A DNA stretch of 64,000 nt from Impatiens glandulifera (taxonomy: Eukaryota; Streptophyta; Magnoliopsida; Ericales; Balsaminaceae), in NCBI RefSeq assembly GCF_907164915.1, contig NC_061868.1, positions 19,587,819 through 19,651,818 of the forward strand, read 5' to 3'. The notes beneath the pieces were generated by a model. The model was not told the DNA's origin, searched no databases, and worked only from the letters and a program-made list of their open reading frames with translations. The position numbers were made by a program, and so were the translations under genes. This document shows positions 11,383-23,745 of this stretch, in pieces. Each line of letters starts with the position of its first letter. The first letter of the stretch is position 1.

Positions 11383-14300
11383 TCTTGAAACGTTAAAACG
11401 TTTCAATCAGCTTACCCATAACATAGAATAACGAATTAGTTAAAATTTGTTTTTTTAAATATTATGAAAATTCTATACCACAAATTTATTTATATTTAAT
11501 ATATCTTAATCAAAAATTGATTGAAAAAAAAATATATTAGTTGGATTATGTTAATTATGACAATGATGGAGATGTAGTCACTTGGTCAGTGTGATAACTA
11601 GGGTTGTTCACACTGTCGGCAAACATTCATTTTATTATTATTTTTCTTTTTTTAGAAATTTTAAACATTTTAATAAATTCATTATTAATATTCTTTATCA
11701 TATTTGTAATATTCATATTAAATTTACTATATATGAATCTATATTATTTTTTTCATTTTAAAATTAAAGTTTATAATTAATAGAATTTAATTGAAATAAT
11801 TACAATGAAAATGACTTGTTATGTGTTTTTAGAAAAAGAAAGTCAACTTTCATGAAATTAATTATAATTGAATTGTTAATTAATCAACTACAAATGTAGT
11901 AACGTGTCAAATTGTCGATCGTGCATGCATGTAGTTTATATAAATCAAAATGGAGTAGATTAATGTTGAATGTTTTATTTTAGTGAAATTTGAAAAATAC
12001 CTTTTTTACATTATTAATAGATAGATCTATCATTAAATTCTAGACAATTTTAAAATGAATTTTTTGAATTTTTCTTTAAAATGTGAATTTTTAAAATAAG
12101 TCTTTTTTTTAACTAACATTATTAAATATTTTACACATAAAATATCATACCATTAATATTTTTAAATAAGGGTTTTGAATAAATAAGATGGTAGATTTAT
12201 TCCTAGTAATGGAGTAGATAAGATCATAAATATACATGGAAGAATAAAATGAAATAATAAATAAATAAAACAATTCTCTATTTTTCATTTGGATCTCGCC
12301 ACGAGTCTACTTGTCTGGTGTTTCTCACCAGTACCACTCACCAGCACATGCTGAATTCATTTAATATATAACTTTTACCTAAAAATTATCAAATCAATTT
12401 GAATAAAAATATGAATTTATTGGACATAAGATTCTGTTTGTTTTATCAGTTCGGAGCTAAAAATGGGCTTGAGCCAATTATTTTAATTTTTTATTTAAGT
12501 TATATATTTTTTAAGCTTTTTATTTGAGTGTGTATTGAAATGAAATAATGTTTTCAATATTTTTTTTAATTATGTATATTTTAATAAATTTAATAATATT
12601 TGTCTATTCAATTCCAATTTTAAACCATACTAAAATTTCATTCTCAAACTAAAAATTATAGTAGGTGTCAAATCAAATAATATTTTAACTCTAACTCAAA
12701 ATTCTATATTTTAAACTTAAAACAATATTTTTGAAATATTTTGTTTACACCAATTTTTTTTCATTTTTTAATTCTACTTATGTATTTATAATTTTATAAA
12801 TTAAACTTTAATATTTTTTTTTAAACTTATCCCATTAAAAAAATTATGATAAAATTAATTATAAATTAATAATTTAAAAAATATATATATATATAAACAT
12901 ATAAAAGAAATTATATAAAAAAGTTAAACATATAAAAACACTGTATAAAAAATTAAACATGTACAAAAATTATATATAAAATTAAACATATATAAAAAGT
13001 TAAATATATAAAATTAACATAGTCTAACAATTAAAGGACTAATTTAAAATTTAACAAAATGGGTTTATGAATGGTGTAAAGTGTAAACACATTTATTTTT
13101 ATTCTTTAGAAAATTCTAAATGAGGTTGCGTATCCAGTTGGGTTGGAGTGAAAAAAAAAGTTCTTAATATGATAATCCAGCTAAGTTGGAGATGGTCTAC
13201 TAAGATTCAGTAAGGGTTATTTAAAAAATTAAGAGAAAAAATGATTAAAGATAGGTGATGATTTTGAAGAGATAATGAATTTATTTTTATTTTTTTTGTA
13301 GAAAGATTTAAAGGTATTAATATGTATAAATTAAATTAAATTAATAATTTAAAATAAAATATATTTTAATATTTTGATTAATAAATTGAGTAATGTGATA
13401 AATGAGAGAAAATAAAATAATATTTGATTTGTTTTGGTTATTAAAATAACTCAAATTGAACCCGACGCAGACATAGAACAGTTAAAAGGCATCTGGTTAA
13501 CGATCCTCTTAGTGATTTTGTTAGCATCAGAGTGTTTTGTTTCTCTTTTTATCATTCTAATATGAGTTGGTGTTGTGTTTTGTTCGATGCAGCATTCTAT
13601 TTAGCTGAATCGAATTTGTCGTCTCAAATTTTTGTATTCCCAATAATACTCTATTTTTTTGCGAGTAGTATGTTTCTCATACTCTCCAATCGTATTAATA
13701 ATTATTTCTCAAGTCCGTGTTTGTTTCCTTCTTTACACCAAATGAGATTATGTTGTCGGATACGAAGTTTTTAAATTTTTTTCAATAAAGAGTTCTTTGA
13801 ATTCATTTTTCGTCTCGAGGTCTTTTTTATAGATGTCATCTAATATGAGTTTCTCGCTATTTTGACCATATTTGTAGATGGTTAGTTATATTTGATAAAA
13901 AAAAAAAAAAAAAATAGGTATTATATCTATCAAAGATAAATTTCACTTTAAAAAAATTAAGTAGAAAATAATTCTTCTCAATCACTTTGTCCAACTTAAT
14001 TTTTTTTTTATCCCTAATTGTTATTGAATTCATTCAAATGAGCTTTTTTTAGTCATAATTTTGTAGATATTTTTTTTATTATATAAATTCTTATTTGATT
14101 TAATACAAATTAATTTCTTATTATAAAAATATTAATATTTAAAAAGATCAACATAATCATAAGTGCTTCTAAATAAATTATTAAGGGTATGTTTGATAAT
14201 CATAAAATTATAATTAAAATTGAGATTAATTTTAATTCATAGGTTTAGTAAATCATTTATTAAGATTAAGAACTGGAATTAAACTTCAAATCAATGTAAT

Positions 14301-15105
14301 TTTACCATTCTTAATTTCATTTTTTTTATTTTGGAATTGTAATTTCAATATTTACTTTTTTTTTATGTTTTTCAAACAAAATATCTCATTATTTTATTAT
14401 TACCACACAATTAACAGGTTGAATCGATAATTTATTTTTTAAATTTAAGAAATTAATATGTAAAACTAATATTTTTTAATTTAATATATAAGTTAATATT
14501 TTTAATTTAAAAAGTTTATACATTTTTTAACTTATAAAGTTAAAACGTTTATTATACCATATATTTTTTGAATTTAGGAATTTAACTTTTCAGTATATAT
14601 ATATATATTATTTTATTTTATTTTTTTTTGTTCTTTTTATTTATGAGAATTGAAATCTTAGACTAACTTACAAAAATTTTGACATTGATGTCAAATAATA
14701 TTTTAATCATAACATATAATATATATATATATATATATTATTATATATTTGTTTTCAAATAAAATAAATTAAATTATAATTTAATGTCAATTTTTGTAGA
14801 ATTAGAATTATAATCATGTGAATTTAAATTTTAATTTCATTTATCCATTATACACTTATTTTTTACTGTCTAATTTTATAGTATATTTTAAATTTTATTT
14901 TTAAAAATTCATACGGGCTCATTTATGGTATTAAAAATAAATAAATAATTTTTTGAGACGATGTTAAATTGATTAATTTTAAAAATAATTAATTTTGGAC
15001 TATATTTTAATTAAAACATAAAGTGTAAAAAAATAGAAAGGTATTTTGAAATGAATTTATCTATTATTAATATTGTTTTGTTTTTAGGTATTTCCAAATT
15101 GTATT
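11383..15105. other. AT-rich intergenic DNA
   Basis: Between TPC1 and the repeat cluster. Long A/T runs, several short (TA)n tracts (for example about 14717-14740) and scattered low-complexity sequence. Open frames here are short, low-complexity and unlike any family I recognise. No supported gene. Confidence 0.55.
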
Positions 15106-15386
15106 GGAGTTAACCCAAAAATTGTCTGTAGGCGAGTCAACGCCAAAGCCACTGGTAGAGCCTATTAGTAATGCCCAGACAGGTTAGTAGCGCCCATCCA
15201 GGCTGATCAAAGGACCCAGACACAGGTCAAATGGTGCAAGACCCGAACCCAGGCGCGGAACCCGGGCTTAGGCCCATCCAGACTAGTCAGCGGTCTACGG
15301 TGTAGTCAAGGTCTGAGCGCAGGGGATCCAAGTACAAGGCTGTCCGGACTATAGTCTAAAATATTTTGTAGTTATTTGACAATAAC
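15106..15386. repeat. GC-richer repeat segment, copy 1 of direct repeat
   Basis: A conspicuous GC-rich island in AT-rich surroundings, with recurring phrases such as cccagac and gcccatccag. Its right part, 15283-15386, starting ctagtcagcggtctacgg and ending tatttgacaataac, recurs as a direct repeat at 16833-16948. Probably a decayed transposon fragment; no coding evidence. Confidence 0.6.
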
Positions 15387-15506
15387 AATTCTCAAACTAA
15401 CCTTGCCGTTCAACTTTTCAAACTATCTTACTTTTTTTATTAATTTCAAACTAACTTAATTTACTATTCAAACTCTCAAATTTTTTAAATTTATATATAT
15501 ATATAT

Positions 15507-15705
15507 GAGGAGTGATAGAGAGAGGGAATTTAGTAAGGAAATTTGGTGAGGGAATGACTTGGCATCACCTTCATTGGTTGTAAAATGTAAAAGTAAGAGG
15601 AAAGAGATAAAAGAGAGAAATTATTTGATTTTTTCAGCGAATAAAATTATGCCAAGTCATTCCCTCACCAAATTCCCTTACCTAATCATTTCTCTCTCTA
15701 TATAT
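15507..15705. mobile_element. Nested hairpin MITE
   Basis: A roughly 200-bp element with near-terminal inverted arms: the left arm holds gagagagggaatttagtaag and ggtgagggaatgacttggca, the right arm tgccaagtcattccctcacc and tctctctctatatat. It sits inside the left arm of the larger inverted repeat and is missing from the right arm, so it inserted later. Exact ends and target duplication are blurred by (TA)n sequence on both sides. Confidence 0.7.
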
Positions 15706-15865
15706 GTTTAAAACTATTATTTTTATAGATTTAATATATTTAAATTATTATTTAATAAATTTTATATTTTGATATATATTTTAAATTATTATTTTTATAA
15801 ATTTGATTATTTATATTTTGATATATATTTTAAATTATTATTTTTTATAAATTTAATTATTTATA

Positions 15866-15869
<4 letters not shown>

Positions 15870-15940
<71 letters not shown>
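15870..15940. repeat. (AT)n microsatellite
   Basis: About 35 uninterrupted AT dinucleotides in the left arm of the foldback element. The Ile-Tyr open frame across it is an artefact. Confidence 0.95.
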
Positions 15941-16832
15941 TTACATTTTAATTATAATAAATATTCCCTTTAACATTCTATTAATAAATATTAATAAATT
16001 TAAAATATCTTAACCATAATAATATAATAATTAACTATTCATAAAAATAATTACAATCATCCTTTTTCTAAATTATTGAGGATTTTACTCAGGATATTGT
16101 TGGATTATGAAATTATTGTTAGGTTGTGATATGTATCAATGAATTGAACCCAATTTTTGAGATGTGACAATGTGATTTTCACTCTATACCTAACGAATCA
16201 AATTGAACGTTTCCAATAGCACATAATTGGGAGAAATATGATAATCTTGTTCCCAATAAAAAATTTGAAAAGGAAGAAAAATCAACGAAATTAAATCCAA
16301 CGTATTCGAACCGAAATAGATAACTCACGAAAGACCATTATTTGTGGAAGGTCTAAGCAAAATCGTCAATAATTTAAAGAAATTATGATTGTAATCATTT
16401 TTATGAATGATTAATTATTATATTATTATGGTTAAGATATTTTAAATTTATTAGTATTTATCGATTATTTATTAAAATGTTAAAAGGAATATTTATTATT
16501 TTATATAAATAATAATTGAAATGTAAATATATATAATCAAATTTATAAAAAAAATAAGAATTTAAAATATATATCAAAATATAAATAATAAAATTTATAA
16601 AAATAATAATTTAAAATATATATCAAAATATAAATAATTTAATTTATACAAATAATAATTTAAATATATCAAATTTATAAAAATAACCATTTAAATATAT
16701 AATGAATTTAAATGTAATAAATAAATAAAAACTGAATTTGAATAGTAAATTAGGTTAGGTTGGGAATGAATGAACAAGGTAGGTTAGTTTGAAAAGTTGA
16801 ACGGGAAATCAGGTTAGTTTGGAAATTCACTC

Positions 16833-16948
16833 CTAGTCAGCGGTCTACGGTGTAGTCAAGGTCTGAGCGCAGGTGCGGATCCAAGTATAAGGCTGTCCGG
16901 ACTATAGTCCGGGTAGTCTAAAATATTTTGTATGTATTTGACAATAAC
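16833..16948. repeat. Direct repeat copy 2
   Basis: Second copy of the 15283-15386 unit, with small insertions (tgcg near the middle, ccgggtag near the end). It bounds the foldback element on the right. Confidence 0.8.
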
Positions 16949-18795
16949 GACAATCAATGTGGTTATTGATGATTTTCCGTCGCTAAAAGGTACTAGTGAC
17001 AATAAACTTGGTTTATTTTGTTTGTTTACTTGATATTATTATTATCAAACAAGCTCAAATAGATTTTTTTGATAAAAAATTAGCCCGAGTAGATTTCAAA
17101 TCCTGGCTCCTCCTTTGTCTGAGCGACCTAAACCCAAGCGTGGATTAATCCAGACTCAGGCCTAGGGGTTGGTCAATGCACCAACAACACAATCAAGTCA
17201 CTAGCGACCTAAGTCTCCGGACCTAGGCCCAAGCGGAACGTAGGAAGATGTTAAATCCATGCATGGACACATGCGAGTGGCCTAGGCCTTGCAGGACCTG
17301 ACCCGAACGCAGACGCACAGCTAACCAACAACATCTTCCTTCTTCTTCGCACAGCAACAGGTAGAAGACCCCGTTTTTCTTTTGATTTCGAGGGCGGTAG
17401 TTGTTTCTGATCAATGACACCGGGGATATCACGAGCATTAAAATAAGAGAGCCACACAATTCGAATTTGTCTTGACAAATTAACATTGGTTGCCAAAAGA
17501 AACTAGATCTAGAAATTGGAGTACGTAGCTTGGATTTGAATTAGCTAAAGCCCTTCATTAATCACCTTAATTAGAGCAGTTTAGAAGTGGACACGCAAGT
17601 CGAGAACCTTTTATAAGCTTTTTAAGTTTTTCTATTTTCATAGCTAGGCTTTGTAGTTTGGTTTGAGGTTGCTAGCTAGCCTAGGAACTGTTGTTGGGAT
17701 ATTCACACATATTCTCTTTTTAATTATGGTTCCATAATTCTTCCATTCTTTGTGTATAATATATAATATAAGCTCAAATCAATAAAGTCTCATTTTTTTA
17801 CATTTTCTTTATTGTTGTTATGATGTCGTTTTTAATGTAAATTGATTATTATATTGATAATTTAAATACATTTTTTAAATCTAAATAGATGCCATTCTTC
17901 TTCATTTTAAAAAAAACCCAAATTGAAATTAAAAACTTATTTTTGAATATAACGTGTTCTTGGTCCTTTGTGTAAGAATAGCTAGGTTACAAGTTTAATA
18001 CCTTATTTTCCTTTTCAATAATTTACATGATTATTTTTTAAAATAAATATATATAATTTATATTTATTTTTCAAAACAAATTTAAAATATAATTATATTA
18101 TTTAACAATAATTTTTAGAACCAACCCAAACCAATCTTCTAAACTCCAATAAACCAAAAGTTTAATTTTATTTTTTTTAAACCGACAACTTAATTTTTTT
18201 TTTATTATTAAACTGACTTAATGGTATCTCATTGTACAAACCACCCATTAGAAGAGATATTGTAAGGCCTGAGATTATTAGATTATATTTATTTAAATGT
18301 ATTTCTACTTATATTGATCAACATTACAACTGCAACTGATCAACATTTAGAACATCGATCAATCATTTAAGCTCATCGATGACAAACATGACATCTAAGA
18401 AAGAAGAAAAGCAAAACACTCACAAAGCATAAACCTTGCAATCATAATAAAAGCAAAAAATCTAAGAACTTAAAACAGACATATCCAGCACGTAGTTCTT
18501 CAAACATTACAACAGATACCCGACATAATCAGCCAGACCAGCACATTGAAAAAAAAAACAAATCTTTAGTTGGTTGTTGCCAAACACTAAAACGTGGCAA
18601 GAAACCAAAACCGGTTCAAGACGAGAACTCATCAATAATACCAAGATGTTCTCATCTCTCCCCGGATATACTCAAACAACATAGAATGCTTCGTTTTCCT
18701 TTATTCAACAAGAGACCAGAAAACTAATAACCATAATCCTATCGAGGCTGATGGTGCGATGCTTTCGGGGAATATTGAAGAAAAAGGAGAAAACA
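16949..18795. other. Intergenic DNA with GC-richer patch
   Basis: The 17095-17300 patch is GC-rich and has phrases resembling the 15.1-15.3 kb island (cctaaacccaagcg, cagactcaggcctagg), suggesting remains of one repeat family. Open frames at 17223-17496 on the minus strand lack convincing starts or recognisable domains. The last few hundred bases probably hold the 3'UTR of the FLOE gene. Confidence 0.5.
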
Positions 18796-20659
18796 TTACC
18801 CTGCCCACGCTCCTCTTTGCTGCCCATTCAACCTATCAAGAACACCATTGAAATCAACAGGTTGACCATTCTCCTCCAACCTCTGAATCACAGCAGCAAC
18901 GTGATCTCCCCTATAACCCATCGAAATGGTTTTCTCAATTATATCCCCATATTGATGATGGCTACGCACATATTGGGGAGGTCCGGGTCGGTTCATCTGA
19001 TTTGGTTGTGGGTTCTGAATTGGTGAGCTAGTTGGTGTATAACTGCCCTGTTGAAAATGAGTGGGTTGGGAAGGACGATAAGTCCGTGGGCCACCACCAC
19101 CTTCACTTTCGTATATCACATACGTGTTTGGTGGCAATGAAGGATGGGGTGGTGATTGTACTGTTCTAACCGGGCCATTAAAACCATACGGTATAGTATC
19201 TGCAGGCGAAGGGTTAATGGTATAACCAGGATTCGCTGTTTGTGGTCTAATTTGTGGGGTCATGATCTGCTGAGTCGACCATTGCTGGTACTGTGGAGGC
19301 TGATTGGCTCGATATTGAGGTTCGGATGATGGCATGAACTGAGCTTGAATTGGTTGGGAAGGTATATAGTATGATGTTGGTTGTGTTTGAGGTGTATTCA
19401 CTGGAGGACCGATTGGCTGATGCTGGTGTTGGTGTTGGTGTTGTTCTGGTGGTCTGGAGGTAACTTGATGACTTAAGGCTAGGGCTAATTGTTGGTTTTG
19501 TAGGTCTGGCATGATTTCAGGTTTTTTTGACTCGGAAGAAACTGACTGAACCTGTGGTGGTCTATCTTTGTTCTGATGGGAGTGGATATCGGAAGGTTCT
19601 TTTTGGGCGAGCTGGAGTTTAGCCAATTCTTTCTGGGTGTCGGCTAATTCTTGCTTGTCTCGTAGAACCTGAACTGACCTGTGAACCTGAAAACAAGTAC
19701 AACAGAATAGGGATATATAAACGTTAAATTTCAATTTAGAAAGTGATAATATGAAGGACATTATTAATCCATAAGTACAATAGAAACAACCGAAAAGAAA
19801 CATGAATGAAATAATTCATCAATACATGTTGAGATCCAATGCAGATATATATCATCCAAAATGCGATCCAGCAAATCCAACTATATCACAAAAAGCCTTC
19901 TCCCATAGAACCAAAAATTGAACATGAATGACAACCATGTGAAACAGACTAAACAAAGCTTTTGAATTCGTATATGGATGTAACTAATCAAACCAACCAG
20001 GTAACGAAAGGTAACATAGACTCACCTCCTGAAGGTGTTTCTCAAGAGACTTGAGCTTAGAATCTTGCTCACCATGATCATGAACTAAATCAGAACGCAG
20101 TTCTCCAATTGATTTATCAACATTATAACAATATAACTCTAACTGCGACAAACGTGAACTAAGACCCTCCAAAAACCTCATAAGATTGTCCGAATGTCTC
20201 TTCATGGTCTTCTCAATTGTAGTCATCATCTCATGGTTAGAAGATTCATCTATTGTACCGTAAGCTGGAGCTGGATGTACAGCTGACCTAGCCATTCTGC
20301 TTTTGTTAAATTCCTGATACATATAAACAACAGCTACTACTGAGAAAGAACAACTGAATCTGGTTCAATCATTACATAAACGAATAGAATGTTTAAGAAA
20401 CACAAATCAAAAGCTAATTTCTGAAGCTAAACGACACAAACCCTAAAAAAAGAATCAATGAAAGAAAGAAAGAAGATGGGTGTTGATTGTTTGTTACCTT
20501 GTTGGAATTGGTTAGAATAGCGGCGGGATCAGAGTGAGTTGCATTAATAGCATCGTCCTGGTTTCCGTAGTCTTCGTAGGAACAAAGGATGTCATCAGAG
20601 GCGGCGAAGTCGAAACCTTTAGAAGGCGAGTTATTACGGCCCGACGATCCAGATGCCAT
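18796..20659 (-). CDS. FLOE/DUF1421 prion-like condensate protein
   Basis: Homologue of Arabidopsis FLOE1 (AT4G28300), a seed protein reported to form condensates in response to hydration and to regulate germination. Coding exons: 20659-20498, 20313-20026 and 19686-18796, all GT-AG and phase 0, giving 446 aa. The start is the ATG of MASGSSGR; an in-frame upstream extension has no ATG. Layout: an Asp/Ser-rich N-terminus (1-54), a coiled-coil-type helical region (about 70-180) containing RFLEGLSSRLSQLELYCYN and VHRSVQVLRDKQELADTQKE, a disordered Gln/Pro/Ser region (about 185-390) with a Gln-His run at 231-240, and a C-terminal UBA-like DUF1421 segment (396-446) starting YGDIIEKTISMGY. This order matches the DS, coiled-coil, QPS and DUF1421 layout of FLOE1. 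Whether it is FLOE1 or a paralogue cannot be decided from one window. Confidence 0.95.
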
Positions 20660-23600
20660 AACTAGAGAATCCAAAAAAGCTAGTTTCTTTCAAGGGATTG
20701 AAGGATGATAACACAGACAAATAAGGTTATGTAGAACCTTGAGAGATTGAGAAAGAAAGACAGATTTGCGTGTCTGTCTGTCTTATAAAAAAAAACAAAA
20801 AAAAAAAACGTTGCCAAAATATTAGACAAGATCGTAATTAAGAAGATAACACACACCGACCCGTACTATTATTGCTAGGGCTTGTTTGGTGGTACCTACT
20901 AATTATCAACCAAAAATTTTAAGGTCTTGAATCATCTAGAAGAAGTTAGTCTATTTTTTTTTTTACTTTTGAATAAATATGAATTAGCAATACAAGACAC
21001 AATCATCATGTTTTTCGCATTCATTCATTTGTTTTTAAAGTAAGAATCAAAATTCGTGACATTTTAGTTTTTTATGTTAGACTCTTTCTACCGAATTATA
21101 TTGGTGAAGTAAGTTAGTCATTTAGGTGACTTATTTTATACCATTCACACTTATAAATTGTAGTGAAAAATTATGAAAGTATTAATAAAATTATGAAAAC
21201 AATAAGTTAGTTTCATTAATAGGTTCATCATTTTTTTTTAATGCAATTTATTGTTCAAAAGTTATAATCAAAATTAGGACTTTTATATTTAAAATTCTCT
21301 CAAATTAACTACTACCTTAATAAGTTATGATTTTTGTTTTAATATTAGTATGTAATATTAAATGATATCTTGTTAGGTATATTAAGTAACAATAATTGTA
21401 CAGTATACTAATAAAAAATGTCACATAATCAATTTCACTAAAATAATAATAATAATAACTAAAGCTTGTTTGATTATTTATTAAAATAAATATAAATTAT
21501 TTTTAAAAATGTTGAATTTAATGATTTTGATGAAGTTGATATTTTTAAATACAAAATCTTACATGATATTAATATATAATAAATTAATAAAAAATATTTT
21601 TATATTTTAATTAATAAATTGAATGATTTTTTTTTTTTTAGTGTATAATTCGAAAGTTGGGAGCATTACTTTATGTTATGCTGGTGCTAAATTCAAAAAT
21701 AAAATAAAATATATAATTTTAATTCACACTACTTCTTATATTGTTATTTAATCATTTTTATATGTTTAGATGTCCAAGATATGTGGATGATATCAAGTCA
21801 GCTTTGTTTTTGCATTAGGTGGGGATGAGGCTTCAATTTCAATAGAAGTTTATGTCCTACTTGATTAACTCTTTTAAATTGTTGTCATTATTTTATTAGC
21901 TTGTTATCTCTTATAATATCTAATTTTACAAATATGCTCACACAATAATTTATCATTAACTTCTTTCTTTGTTTTAATTATCTACTTCAATTTAAGATAT
22001 AAAAAAAAAGAAGTAAAAAATAGCTTAATTTACTATATTTAGAGAAAAAAAAAATAGTATAATAATATTTTAGTTTACTTTAGTTTAAATTTAAGGAAGA
22101 AAGTAAACCTTGAAATCATATAGAGATTGCTTTTCCCCCTTTATTAGCACTTGGTAAATGTGCCACATTTAGTGACCATGTGTGTGAAAATGTTTTAATA
22201 ATCAAAGTTGTAAGATAAAGGGATGGATCAAATTATTTAAATAAATTGGTGAAACATGTAAAAGGATTTGAATATTAGCAGTACACTTTTTCAAGATTAT
22301 GGTAATATATGTGAAATAATAGTATATAATAATAAAAATATGAAAACTCAAAATTGGAAAGAACTCATGAATACATGGCTTTTGGATAATTTGTACTAGT
22401 TAAAACATATTTCTATTAATATTAAAATTGATATGACAATTATAATTTAATAAAATTTTGTTTCGTTTCAAAAAAATAAAATATATAAGGTTACTCTATT
22501 TAAGAAAGAATAAAAAAAATCAACTATATTATAATTTTATTACCGTAAAAAAAATGTAAGATTCGATATCAATATCATGTTAACTTCTTATATTCAAACA
22601 AAACTAAGTATTGCTCAACATTGTTAATTTAAATGTTAACAATTCGGTGTCTAACAAATTAAATATCACGAGTTTGATTCTCACAAATAAAAATAATTTG
22701 AATTTTTTAAATAAAAAAATATCAATATTTTATTCTCAAATACTATTAAATTAAGTTATAAAATTTTGTAGTTTGAAGTAACATATTTCTAATAGTTTTA
22801 TAGGAGAATGGTTTACAATTAATATCACCAGATTTTATGCTGAATCATGAATATCCTTCAATTATATATGTAGTTTATTTAGTTTCAGATCCATTGAGAG
22901 TATGGGACAATCAGGGAGTTTGGAATTATATTAATATTATATAAATACATACAAATTATTATTTAAAAAAAAAAAAACAATGATAAAAAAATAAATTGCT
23001 GGGTATTGTTGAGTTAAATCACTGTAGTATTTTTTAAAGTTTAAAATAATGAAAATAAATTTGTTAAGATAGGTGATATAGAATCAATTTGAACAAAAAA
23101 AAAATAATATATTTGATTATAATTTAATCAAGGTCAAAATATACTTAAGTAATATTTTTGGGAAAAATATACTAAGTAATATTAGTATAGACTATAAATT
23201 TTGGAGATATTACCAAATTGAAATATATGAAAGTTAGTAGCTTGTTTTTAATTAATATTTGTAAAATTGAACTTATTAAACATTAATTTATTAAGCAATT
23301 TAAAGATTTAAAAAAATTAAGGTTTTGATTGTTATTGATGATGTTAAATATTATATTTATTAAGAAATTCAAATATTTTTATTCAATTAAAATATTTCAT
23401 TTTTAGTTATTATTTTTTATTTAGTTAGAAAATTTTATTTTAAATATTAACTTTTTATTGAAAGAGAACAAAACATTACAAAGGGAGGAGAAAAGCAAAA
23501 TAAAAAATAATGTAAAAATTTTAAATGTTAATAAAATTATTATTATTTTCTTACTATTAGATAGACATATTTTATGTTTTTATTGAATAAAAAAGAATTT

Positions 23601-23745
23601 TAGAGCTCACAAAAGACAATTATCAAATAATATCTTAATTTGTCACATTACCAAATTCAAAATTATACTGTCAAAAATTGTCTACATTATCAGTTCATGT
23701 ATAAATTAACCCACAAAAGAATGTTTTACCAACAGCTAAGATTTT
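20660..23745. other. AT-rich intergenic DNA, includes FLOE promoter
   Basis: The first roughly 200 bp form the 5' leader and promoter side of the FLOE gene, with a CT/GA-rich leader and repeated tgtctgtc. The rest is AT-rich low-complexity DNA. I see no ORF, tRNA-like fold or clear transposon end. The right end probably includes the 3'UTR of the DTW gene. Confidence 0.55.

Larger units (their letters stand above)
15387..16832. repeat. Large imperfect inverted repeat (foldback element)
   Basis: The left arm (about 15387-16080) and right arm (about 16375-16832) are reverse complements over most of their length, around a spacer of about 295 bp. Matches include the outer cgttcaacttttcaaact block, a middle block based on tttaaaatatatatcaaaat, and an inner block around taaccataataatataataa. 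The left arm is longer because it holds a nested MITE and an expanded (AT)n tract. The whole unit lies between two copies of a roughly 105-115-bp direct repeat. No coding capacity is seen. Confidence 0.75.

Noticed and set aside
13532..13774. Hydrophobic 80-codon open frame on the plus strand
   Set aside because: Low-complexity Phe/Leu/Ser peptide in AT-rich DNA, with no family resemblance, promoter or splice context.
15769..15951. Open frame with Ile-Tyr repeats
   Set aside because: It is a translation of an (AT)n microsatellite and carries no coding signal.
17223..17496. Two overlapping minus-strand open frames of 81-87 codons in a GC-richer patch
   Set aside because: One begins at TTG, neither shows a known domain, and the patch resembles a repeat at 15.1-15.3 kb.
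18751..19026. Plus-strand 91-codon frame opposite the FLOE C-terminus
   Set aside because: Antisense shadow of a well-supported exon.
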